Below are positions 1-6,073 of a DNA stretch of 8,794 nucleotides, piece by piece. The stretch is taken from the NCBI GenBank assembly GCA_002281005.1, contig NCFD01000030.1, positions 1 to 8,794 on the forward strand. The letters are read 5' to 3'. The DNA comes from Acidocella sp. 35-58-6. Its GTDB lineage: Bacteria; Pseudomonadota; Alphaproteobacteria; Acetobacterales; Acetobacteraceae. The notes below the pieces were generated by a model, which did not search any database, was not told the DNA's origin, and saw nothing but the letters and a program-made list of their open reading frames with translations. The translations under genes were made by a program, and so were the position numbers. The number at the start of each line of letters is the position of its first letter. The first letter of the stretch is position 1.

Positions 1-178
1 GCAATTCAAAGATCCGTGCTGGCGGTGGCACATTACCCGTGCCCAGATTTGCGCATATCAACAGCACCTCGTGTCCGAGTGCGGCTGCTGCGGTAATGAA
101 TGCCCGTACATGCACGGAAGCCCCTTTATCGCCGCACACCGGAATCCCGCGGTCAGGGTTGAGATACAAAATTTTCAT
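1..178 (-). CDS. GT4-type glycosyltransferase, N-terminal fragment (runs off left edge)
   Basis: The reverse strand opens with ATG at 178-176 and stays open to the window edge (59 codons visible). The start reads MKILYLNPDRGIPVCGDKGA followed by S-V-H-V-R, then a helix and a hydrophobic strand (GHEVLLICAN). A short beta strand, a Gly-rich turn with 'KGAS.H.R', then a helix and 'GHEV' is the usual acceptor-side Rossmann start of GT-B fold family 4 glycosyltransferases, which transfer sugars from nucleotide-sugar donors. The catalytic C-terminal half is outside the window, so donor and acceptor cannot be guessed. The ATG overlaps the TGA of the preceding glycosyltransferase gene (ATGA, 178-175). 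That supports this start, since no strong Shine-Dalgarno lies upstream, and implies translational coupling in one operon. Family call is fairly sure; function is open. Confidence 0.8.
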   Translation of the reverse strand, partial: MKILYLNPDRGIPVCGDKGASVHVRAFITAAAALGHEVLLICANLGTGNVPPPARIFEL

Positions 179-1491
179 GACGCATCTGCCATCACAGCCG
201 TAGCCATGAAACGGCTGGTGTTGGGCTGTGGCGTGCAATCCATGCAACCCATCAACTGGTGCAAGCGCGTGGTGGTCTGCCACAAATCAAACTCACTCTC
301 CAGCCGAGACCTTGCGGCTTGTGCCATCACCTGTCCGAAAGCTGGGTCGGCGAGCAGCCGCGCCATTGCCGCGCTTAAAATCTCGGGCTCTTTCGGTGGA
401 ACCAGCAATCCGGTTTCGCCATCGCGGATGATTTCAGGAATACCCGAAATGGCCGTGGAAACTACCGGAACATTGGTGGCCATAGCTTCAACGATCACGT
501 TGGGGATGCCATCGCGGTCACCATCCTCGGTGATCAGAGGGGCGAGCGCGAATAAATCCGCGCGCCGGTACAATTCGATCAACTTGGCCTGGGTCATCGC
601 ACCTTCCAGGCTGACAAGGCCTTCCAACCCCAGTGCCGTAATTTGTGCTGAAAGCTCCTCACGCAGCGGCCCGCCGCCCACTATCTTGCAATTAAACTTT
701 ACGCCCTTGTCGCGCAGTATTGCACAAGCAGCAATCAGTGTGTCATGGCCTTTTTTGGGAACCAGTCGGCCAACCGAGAGAATTAATTTACCCTGCCGTG
801 GCGTTGGCAGCGCTGACGGGGCGTTATGAAACATATCAAGGTCGATGCCATGGTAAACCAGATGAATTTTGGCCGTATGTTCCGGGGCCAGCACCTCGCT
901 CAAATATTGCACGTTGTAGCCGGTGCAGGTGGCAATGAAGCTGGCAGCGGCTCCGCGCCTTGCGATAATATTACGCGGTGTGAGGTAGAGGTCTTTCGCG
1001 TGGGCGGTGAAACTGAAAGATATACCAGTCATTAAATTCGCAAATTGTGTGACAGCCGTGGGCGCATTGGCAAAATGACCGTGAATATGACGCACGCCTT
1101 GAAACCGGCAGGCGGCAGCCACGATTCCGGCTCGGCCAAACTGCTTCCACACAGCCGCCGGCGACGTTGAAGTTGCAGACCATTGCACAGCCCGGGCAAA
1201 CGCTTTGAGATAGCGCCAGGGGGCAGCTCCTAAACACGCAGCGTGTGCGTTCAAAGTGCGTTGCCATTTTTCAAAACCATCGGCGGGCAAATATGCCACG
1301 GGAGCGCTGACCTCTGCGGTCATCGGGTGGTGCGGCGGCGGTTCAGGTGGGAGCAGTGAAAATATCCGTATATCTGCACCAAGCCGCTCCATGGCCCGAA
1401 TTTCGTTGACAATGAAGGTTTCCGACAGACGTGGATACCGCTTCATCACATAGGCAACCGGGCCGCTGCTAAATTGGATTATACGGCTCAT
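175..1491 (-). CDS. Glycosyltransferase family 4, WcaL/'LSETF' subfamily
   Basis: 438-residue predicted cytoplasmic or membrane-associated GT-B enzyme. The N-terminus (residues 13-26) carries AYVMKRYPRLSETF, typical of the colanic-acid WcaL-like branch of GT4. The acceptor domain spans about 10-215, with HIHGHFAN (135-142) and FTAHAKDLY (161-169). The donor domain begins near 235 with SVGRLVPKKGHDTL (239-252), followed by IVGGGPLREEL (270-280). The EX7E-type motif is DGDRDGIPNVIVEAMA (323-338), with E335 as the second acid and D327 at the first position, as is common in this branch. The open frame extends upstream to 1578, but I chose ATG 1491: homology starts just after it, and it overlaps the upstream gene's TGA as ATGA. 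A longer start would run through the end of that gene. It probably adds a sugar during exopolysaccharide or lipid-linked glycan assembly. The exact sugar cannot be read from sequence. Confidence 0.9.
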   Translation of the reverse strand: MSRIIQFSSGPVAYVMKRYPRLSETFIVNEIRAMERLGADIRIFSLLPPEPPPHHPMTAEVSAPVAYLPADGFEKWQRTLNAHAACLGAAPWRYLKAFARAVQWSATSTSPAAVWKQFGRAGIVAAACRFQGVRHIHGHFANAPTAVTQFANLMTGISFSFTAHAKDLYLTPRNIIARRGAAASFIATCTGYNVQYLSEVLAPEHTAKIHLVYHGIDLDMFHNAPSALPTPRQGKLILSVGRLVPKKGHDTLIAACAILRDKGVKFNCKIVGGGPLREELSAQITALGLEGLVSLEGAMTQAKLIELYRRADLFALAPLITEDGDRDGIPNVIVEAMATNVPVVSTAISGIPEIIRDGETGLLVPPKEPEILSAAMARLLADPAFGQVMAQAARSRLESEFDLWQTTTRLHQLMGCMDCTPQPNTSRFMATAVMADAS

Positions 1492-2828
1492 ACCACGGTC
1501 TCGAAATGCGTTTGCATAACTGATTCGAGGTGAGTGGCGACATAGTCGGCGCCATTTAAATCCAGCGCTTCCCAGCACGCCGCCGGAGGTGGCGGGGCCA
1601 CCAGGGCTTCCGTTAGAGCTACTGCCAAACGTGCAACCAAGTTTTCACCTGGTTCGATGTTACGCACTACGCCCAGCTTTGCCAGCAAACGCGCCCGCAA
1701 TAATTGCTCAGCGCGTGGGCCGGGCCGGGGCACCAATATCGCCCGTTTGCGGGTAGCGATGATCTCAGCGCTGGTATTGTAGCCAGCCATCGCCACTGCC
1801 AAATGCGCGGCCCGCATACTTGGCACCAGATCGGTCGTATGGCCGACCAGTTCGACATCCTCGCGCCCTGCCGCCAGCTTCCGCAGAGCGGCTTTTTCTG
1901 CAGGCGCCATCAAAGGGCCTTTCACGATCACCGAATAAGCCAAATTTGCTGGCAGGCTTTGTAATGCCTGCAAGTAGGCCTGCATCATTGGGAACCCGTC
2001 GCCGCCACCGCCGGCTGAAACCAGCACCACGGGGCGGCCCGCTGGCGCGGTTCGGGTCCAGCAAACGCTGGGCTGAAGAGGGTTTATTTCGGCTTCTGGC
2101 GCGGCGACCACATGGCCGCAGTAGCGCACCCGCTGCGCAATGGCCCCAGTGATGCCGTAGCCTTCAACCACATCGAACAGTGCTTCGCTGCCATAGACAA
2201 AAATCTCGTCGTAGGCTTGCGCCAGCAAACCTGGAATTTCTTGCGCTGCCCAAATACTGCGCACGGTCTCGGGGCTATCAAGAATATCACGCAGACCTAA
2301 AATTACCCGGGTTTCGGGTAATTCGCGCCTCATCAGCGCCAGAGCCGAGAGTAATTCACCGTTCATCCCGGCTGGTGCATGATCAACCAGGAATATGTCG
2401 GGCCTGTCGCGCAATATCCGCTTCAAAATCAATGCCTCGCGATACCCTTTTACCAGCCCGAACATTGTCTGACCCTCACGGGGTGCGTAAGTTTCTGCCG
2501 CAATTTTAACCACGGGTGGCAGCGGTTGTACCCGCAGGCCGCGCGGTAAATTCCATTCGCTGATCACGGGCGATCCGGTAAGCAACGTAACACTAAAACG
2601 CCCTGGATGCGTGAGCATCCGTGTCGCAATCGCCAAGTTGCGGCGCAGGTGCCCCAGTCCGAAAGTATCGTGAGAATAAAGCATAACCTTGGTTCGCCGC
2701 CGGGGGGGCGATTTTACTGCCAGGTCCAGTGTCAGGCTGGGTGGCCGCAGCTTGGCGCCGCTTAATGGTAGCAATGATTTATCGGTATCAGAAAGTCTCA
2801 GAGCTGTGAGATCCATTGAATTGAGCAT
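1488..2828 (-). CDS. Predicted glycosyltransferase, MurG/GT28-like (COG4671 type)
   Basis: 446-residue GT-B fold protein. After about 45 poorly conserved, Pro/Arg-rich residues comes the N-terminal domain start KVMLYSHDTFGLGHLRRNLA (47-66). Its GxGH loop resembles the 'GGHxxRxxA' acceptor loop of MurG-like enzymes. The donor half has a Gly-rich strand-loop VSAGGGGDG (270-278), VGHTTDLVPSM (328-338), and AMAGYNTSAEIIATRK (346-361) followed by VPRPGPRAEQLLRARLL (366-382). That is the usual GT28 C-terminal arrangement of a Gly/Ser-Asn loop, an acidic residue and a Q-rich segment. No membrane span or signal peptide is evident. It is the first gene of the operon and its TGA overlaps the next ATG. 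ATG 2828 is the farthest start with a promoter close behind; ATG at 2816 (residue 5) is an alternative. No good Shine-Dalgarno is visible, so a very short leader is plausible. Substrates are unknown. Confidence 0.85.
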   Translation of the reverse strand: MLNSMDLTALRLSDTDKSLLPLSGAKLRPPSLTLDLAVKSPPRRRTKVMLYSHDTFGLGHLRRNLAIATRMLTHPGRFSVTLLTGSPVISEWNLPRGLRVQPLPPVVKIAAETYAPREGQTMFGLVKGYREALILKRILRDRPDIFLVDHAPAGMNGELLSALALMRRELPETRVILGLRDILDSPETVRSIWAAQEIPGLLAQAYDEIFVYGSEALFDVVEGYGITGAIAQRVRYCGHVVAAPEAEINPLQPSVCWTRTAPAGRPVVLVSAGGGGDGFPMMQAYLQALQSLPANLAYSVIVKGPLMAPAEKAALRKLAAGREDVELVGHTTDLVPSMRAAHLAVAMAGYNTSAEIIATRKRAILVPRPGPRAEQLLRARLLAKLGVVRNIEPGENLVARLAVALTEALVAPPPPAACWEALDLNGADYVATHLESVMQTHFETVV

Positions 2829-2847
2829 CCATTGCCGTTGCCAAACC

Positions 2848-2876
2848 AGTATTGTGTAATAAACTTACACAGTCAA
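2848..2876 (-). promoter_or_regulatory. Candidate sigma-70-type promoter of the glycosyltransferase operon
   Basis: On the minus strand TTGACT (2876-2871) is followed, after exactly 17 bases, by AATACT (2853-2848). This matches the -35 consensus at 5 of 6 positions and the -10 at 4 of 6. Initiation would fall near 2841, giving a leader of only about a dozen bases before the ATG at 2828. Assignment rests on motif match and position only. Confidence 0.45.
2853..2871. promoter_or_regulatory. Perfect 7-5-7 inverted repeat, likely operator
   Basis: TGTGTAA (2853-2859), spacer TAAAC, then TTACACA (2865-2871) is a perfect dyad of 19 bases. It fills the space between the candidate -35 and -10 hexamers of the glycosyltransferase operon and touches one base of each. 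A dimeric repressor bound here would block RNA polymerase. The spacer is a normal 17 bases, so a MerR-type spacer-twisting activator is less likely. The cognate regulator is not in the window, and the motif is not one I can assign to a named family. Confidence 0.5.
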
Positions 2877-2977
2877 GCAGGCTGACTTTGTGGCTCGAAA
2901 TGTTAATGTGCACAACTTCCGGCATGACTGGGCCGCGTGTGGTCCGTCTGCTACATAGCGTGGATCAGGAGGGACGC

Positions 2978-3040
2978 GTGTTCCTTGCCATCACCGCCTC
3001 AGCAGATTGGGTAGATGAAAAAAACCTCGCTATTCGTTAA
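2978..3040 (+). CDS. Possible 20-codon leader ORF overlapping the prenyltransferase start
   Basis: AGGAGGG (2967-2973) is the best Shine-Dalgarno in this intergenic region. Four bases after it, GTG (2978) opens a 20-codon frame (V/M-F-L-A-I-T-A-S-A-D-W-V-D-E-K-N-L-A-I-R) that ends with TAA at 3038-3040, 23 bases past the A of the next gene's ATG (3015). The prenyltransferase itself has no clear Shine-Dalgarno and has an in-frame TAG directly before its ATG, so it cannot extend upstream. A short translated leader feeding ribosomes to that start by reinitiation would explain the layout. The peptide has no recognisable function and may not be stable. The spacing of 4 bases is on the short side, so this stays tentative. 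Confidence 0.3.
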   Translation: MFLAITASADWVDEKNLAIR

Positions 3041-3902
3041 GGCTGAGCCGCCAAGCCAATTAGCTTTAAGGCCGTGGTCAGACTGGTTTTTGGTGGTGCG
3101 GCTGGCGTTACGGCTGGTCGCAAGGCCGGCCTGGCGGCTAGTTTATGGGCTTTATGAGGGTCAGCTTGAGCGGCAGGTGAGGGCGCTACCGATGCCGGGT
3201 CACATTGGCATCATTCTTGACGGTAATCGCCGCCATGCGCGGGAAAGCGGCATGCAGGACCCCGATGCTATCTACAGACTCGGTGCGGCCAAGCTCGACG
3301 ATATTCTGGCCTGGAGCGTTGAACTCGGTGTGCATATGGTCACGCTTTGGGTGTTTTCGCCGGACAATTTGCGCCGGCCCGAAACCGAAATCGGCGGTAT
3401 TTTTGGGGCGGTCGAAACCAAGATGCGTGCGCTCGCGGCAGACCCGCACATTCATAGCCGGGGTGTGCATATTGCCGCTATGGGCCGGCGTGACCTGCTG
3501 CCCCCGGCACTGCTCGAGGCCATTGATGCCGCCGAAGCTGCAACCAGGAATAATGATCAACTGACCGTCACGCTGGCGATTGGCTATGGCGGGCGTGAGG
3601 AGATCGCTGATGCGGTGCGGGTTTTTCTTGAGGATTGTGTATCGCGCGGGCTTTCAACGGCTGAGGCAGCCGCGCAGGTGAGCCCGGAAGTGATCCGGCG
3701 GCACCTCTATCTGGCTGATATGCCTGACCCGGATTTGATCATTCGCACAAGCGGAGAAGTGAGGCTTTCGGGTTTCATGCTTTGGCAGAGCGTGCATAGC
3801 GAATTGTACTTTTGCGACGTAAACTGGCCGGTGATGCGGCGGATCGATTATTTGCGCGCTATCCGGGCCTTTCAGCGTCGGGACCGCCGGTTCGGCATCT
3901 GA
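3015..3902 (+). CDS. Cis-prenyl diphosphate synthase (UppS family, Z-FPP-synthase-like branch)
   Basis: 295-residue enzyme predicted to condense isopentenyl diphosphate onto an allylic diphosphate with cis geometry. Motifs in order: HIGIILDGNRRHA (63-75) with the catalytic Asp D69; YRLGAAKL (87-94); TLWVFSPDNLRRP (110-122); IGYGGREEIADAV (189-201); and PDPDLIIRTSGEVRLSGFML (237-256) with R244, S246 and R250, then WQSVHSELYF with E263 for Mg-diphosphate binding. 'DGNRR', 'YRxGAAK', 'GYGGR' and 'SGFxLWQS' match actinobacterial Rv1086-like short-chain synthases better than E. coli UppS (DGNGR, GHKAG, NYGGR). The residue aligned with chain-length position A69 of E. coli UppS appears to be V113. 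The first 60 residues contain a hydrophobic/Arg-rich segment and 'RLVYGLYEGQLERQV', longer than most UppS. It is probably co-transcribed with the next gene (27-base gap). Product chain length is unknown; a housekeeping UppS role is possible but less favoured. Confidence 0.88.
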   Translation: MKKTSLFVKAEPPSQLALRPWSDWFLVVRLALRLVARPAWRLVYGLYEGQLERQVRALPMPGHIGIILDGNRRHARESGMQDPDAIYRLGAAKLDDILAWSVELGVHMVTLWVFSPDNLRRPETEIGGIFGAVETKMRALAADPHIHSRGVHIAAMGRRDLLPPALLEAIDAAEAATRNNDQLTVTLAIGYGGREEIADAVRVFLEDCVSRGLSTAEAAAQVSPEVIRRHLYLADMPDPDLIIRTSGEVRLSGFMLWQSVHSELYFCDVNWPVMRRIDYLRAIRAFQRRDRRFGI

Positions 3903-3929
3903 CGGGAAAGGGTGTAACCAGTCCAGCCC

Positions 3930-5948
3930 ATGGGCTTTCTCGTCTCGAATATTGTCAGCTTTGCCACTGCGCATAGCCTGCTCGCTTATGGCCTGGCCTT
4001 TATGTTGGCGGCAGCGGAGGCGTTTCCGGTGATCGGCGCGGCCGTGCCGGGTACGGCTGTTATCATCGGGCTCGGCGCATTAGTGCCGGGTGGCGTGCTC
4101 GCCATATGGCCGCTAATTGGCGCGACAGCAGCGGGAGCAATGCTCGGCGATGGTCTCTCATACCTATTCGGGCGCCATTACAAACAGCATGCGATGGCAC
4201 TGTGGCCGCTGCGCACCCGGCCTGGACTGCTTGCCTCTGGGGAAGCGTTCTTCGCTCGTCATGGCAGTAAAGCGGTACTCATCTCCCGCTTTCTGCCCGC
4301 GGTGCGGGCAGTAATACCGTTGGTGGCGGGAATTTCTCGTATGTCGGCGGTTCGGTTCTGTGCTGTTGATATCTGCGCAAGCGGGCTTTTTGCCCTATCG
4401 CATGTTCTATTTGGCATGGCGATCGGTGCGTCGCTAACGATCCTTCATGCCATTGCGGTCCGGCTAATGGTTCTGGTGCTGGTTTTGGCCGTGCTATCTG
4501 GTTTGGTAATTTGGCTGACCCCGAAAGCGGTTCGCGGTGCTCTTGCCATCTTGATGCGGTTGCGGGGGCCGGTGCGGCAATGGGCTGGCGCTGGCGATGG
4601 CTGGTTGCAACGGTTGGCGCGTTCATTGCTCGATCCCGCACGACCGGAGGTGCCCGCACTGGCGGCGCTGGCGCTTATCTTGATCGGCGGGTTGTGGTTG
4701 TTTCTGGGGGTTTTGCAGGATGTCATTATGGGCGACCCGCTGGTGCGCGCTGACCGCGCTGTGTTCCATTTGCTGCAATCTTTGCGCATTCCCGTAGTGG
4801 ACCAAGTGATGGTGGCGGTCACCGAGCTAGGCGATGCCAGCGTCATTGTGCCCGTTACCCTGGCCATGCTGATCTGGCTTGCCTGGCAGCGAGCATGGCG
4901 GGCGGCCCTTTACGGCTTGGTTGCGGTGGCAGGGGCGAGCATCTTTGCGGTGCTGCTCAAGGCGATGCTGCATCAGGCGAGGCCGGGGGCGCTCTATGAT
5001 GGATGGAACGCCTATTCCTTCCCAAGCAGCCATGCGGCCGTGAGCGCGGCATTATATGGTTTTTTGGCGGTCTTGGTCGGCCGGGAGGCGGGTGCTCGTG
5101 CCGGCATGGCGGTAACGCTGGTTGCGGTCTCACTGGTTGGCGCCATTGCCTTCTCACGCCTTTATCTTGGTGCACACTGGCTTTCAGATGTCGCGGCGGG
5201 TCTTGCGGTTGGTGTGGCGTGGAGCGCCCTGCTGGGAATTGTGTATTTGCAGCACGCCAGGCGGGATGTGCGGGCTGGCGGGTTGGCGGTTGTCAGTGTC
5301 ATTGCATTGTGTGTTGCCGGAAGCCTGCACATAGCCATGGCTCATGCGGCCGACATGCGGCGTTATGCGGTAAATCAGCCGATTTCACAGATGGCCCTTG
5401 CGGACTGGCAGGCTGGTGGTTGGGCTTCGCTGCCAACTAGGCGCGTGGATTTATCCGGTGATTACGAGGAACCTTTCACAATCCAATGGGCAGGGTCTCT
5501 GGCTGGCCTTAAGGCTGAACTGCTGACGCAAGGCTGGCATACACCTGTGCCGTGGTCACTGCGCTCGTCTCTCGAATGGTTGTTGCCCAACGCCGCACCG
5601 GCAGACTTGCCGGTCTTGCCGCATCTCGACAATGGCCGTGCCGAAGCCCTAGTGATGATCGAGGCTGGCGGTGGCGTACCGCCGGATCAGCGGCTCATTC
5701 TGCGGCTTTGGCCGTCAGGTGTGGTGCTCTCGGGCGGCGCGGCCCCTCAGCCTGTGTGGATCGGCACGGTCGTGATCGAGGCAGTTGAGCATCTGAAACC
5801 ATTAGTGACGGTTGTTGATGAACAGCCGGATGTGAACGGTGCGCTAGAAAGACTCAAGGCCGCTTTACCGGCGGCCCGACTTGAAGACCGTGCAGCGGCA
5901 TTGGCTGGGCCGGATTGGAATGGAACGGTGATTATCGGCCGGCCGTAA
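3930..5948 (+). CDS. DedA - PAP2 phosphatase - LssY-type fusion membrane protein
   Basis: 672 residues, three modules. Residues 1-200 form a DedA (SNARE-associated/VTT) domain: E30, the P40-G41 turn, GDGLSYLFGR (73-82), then F..HGSKAV.ISRFLPAVRAVIPLVAG (108-134) with R120 and R126. Several DedA proteins move undecaprenyl phosphate or other phospholipids across the membrane. Residues about 235-445 form a PAP2 domain with all three phosphatase motifs intact: K344-x6-R351-P352, P365-S-S-H368, and S409-R410-x5-H416-x3-D420. It is therefore predicted to hydrolyse a lipid phosphate or diphosphate. After a last span near 452-472, residues 478-672 form a soluble LssY-like domain (LPVLPHLDNGR at 560-570, LRLWPSG at 591-597) of unknown function. 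ATG 3930 is the first start, because an in-frame TAA lies five codons upstream. GGGAAAGGG (3904-3912) is far for a Shine-Dalgarno, so coupling to the upstream gene is possible. The fusion type is known from other proteobacteria; the substrate is not. Confidence 0.92.
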   Translation: MGFLVSNIVSFATAHSLLAYGLAFMLAAAEAFPVIGAAVPGTAVIIGLGALVPGGVLAIWPLIGATAAGAMLGDGLSYLFGRHYKQHAMALWPLRTRPGLLASGEAFFARHGSKAVLISRFLPAVRAVIPLVAGISRMSAVRFCAVDICASGLFALSHVLFGMAIGASLTILHAIAVRLMVLVLVLAVLSGLVIWLTPKAVRGALAILMRLRGPVRQWAGAGDGWLQRLARSLLDPARPEVPALAALALILIGGLWLFLGVLQDVIMGDPLVRADRAVFHLLQSLRIPVVDQVMVAVTELGDASVIVPVTLAMLIWLAWQRAWRAALYGLVAVAGASIFAVLLKAMLHQARPGALYDGWNAYSFPSSHAAVSAALYGFLAVLVGREAGARAGMAVTLVAVSLVGAIAFSRLYLGAHWLSDVAAGLAVGVAWSALLGIVYLQHARRDVRAGGLAVVSVIALCVAGSLHIAMAHAADMRRYAVNQPISQMALADWQAGGWASLPTRRVDLSGDYEEPFTIQWAGSLAGLKAELLTQGWHTPVPWSLRSSLEWLLPNAAPADLPVLPHLDNGRAEALVMIEAGGGVPPDQRLILRLWPSGVVLSGGAAPQPVWIGTVVIEAVEHLKPLVTVVDEQPDVNGALERLKAALPAARLEDRAAALAGPDWNGTVIIGRP

Positions 5949-5999
5949 TGGTTAAAGCATATGTTGCATTACCAAAATTAGCTGTAACCGCAGGGACTG

Positions 6000-6016
6000 G
6001 CGAGGCACAGCCTCGC
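6000..6016. terminator. GC-rich stem-loop between convergent genes
   Basis: GCGAGGC (6000-6006), loop ACA, GCCTCGC (6010-6016) is a perfect 7-pair hairpin in the 108-base gap between the convergent fusion protein gene and the multicopper oxidase gene. Position suits transcription termination or protection of either 3' end. Neither strand has a run of T after the stem, so it is not a classical intrinsic terminator. Confidence 0.4.
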
Positions 6017-6041
6017 TTGACAGCGTGGGGTCATCCGGGGT

Positions 6042-6073
6042 CAGGCCACGCCAGCATCAGACCACGCCAGCAT
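6042..6073. repeat. 16-base tandem duplication across the oxidase stop codon
   Basis: On the minus strand ATGCTGGCGTGGTCTG (6073-6058) is followed at once by ATGCTGGCGTGGCCTG (6057-6042), identical at 15 of 16 positions. The first copy encodes the end of the multicopper oxidase, and the TGA uses its last two bases plus the first base of the second copy. The second copy is untranslated. It looks like a replication-slippage duplication at the gene's 3' end. Just beside it, GGGGTCA occurs twice (6027-6033, 6037-6043). Confidence 0.75.

Larger units (their letters stand above)
2829..3014. other. Divergent intergenic region
   Basis: This 186-base region separates the minus-strand glycosyltransferase operon from the plus-strand prenyltransferase gene. 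It holds the candidate promoter and dyad near 2848-2876, an 8-base palindrome TGTGCACA (2907-2914), and the strong ribosome-binding site and leader ORF near 2967-3040. I found no convincing -35/-10 pair for the plus strand, so the promoter of the rightward genes remains unplaced. Confidence 0.6.

Noticed and set aside
71..829. Long plus-strand open frame opposite the GT4 genes
   Set aside because: It is antisense to a well-supported glycosyltransferase frame, and its translation is Ser/Arg/Pro-rich with no family motif; a shadow of high GC coding DNA.
1492..1578. 29-residue upstream extension of the GT4 protein
   Set aside because: It lies inside the upstream gene's coding sequence, has no family similarity, and the ATGA overlap gives a better start at 1491.
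2852..2977. Longer upstream part of the 62-codon frame (TTG start at 2852)
   Set aside because: The TTG start lies inside the putative operator and has no ribosome site; only the GTG at 2978 with AGGAGGG is worth considering.
3186..3560. Antisense open frame within the prenyltransferase gene
   Set aside because: The sense strand carries unmistakable UppS-family motifs; the antisense product shows none.
4279..4867. Two antisense open frames within the DedA-PAP2 gene
   Set aside because: Low-complexity Thr/Ser/Arg/Pro translations opposite a frame with intact DedA and PAP2 motifs.
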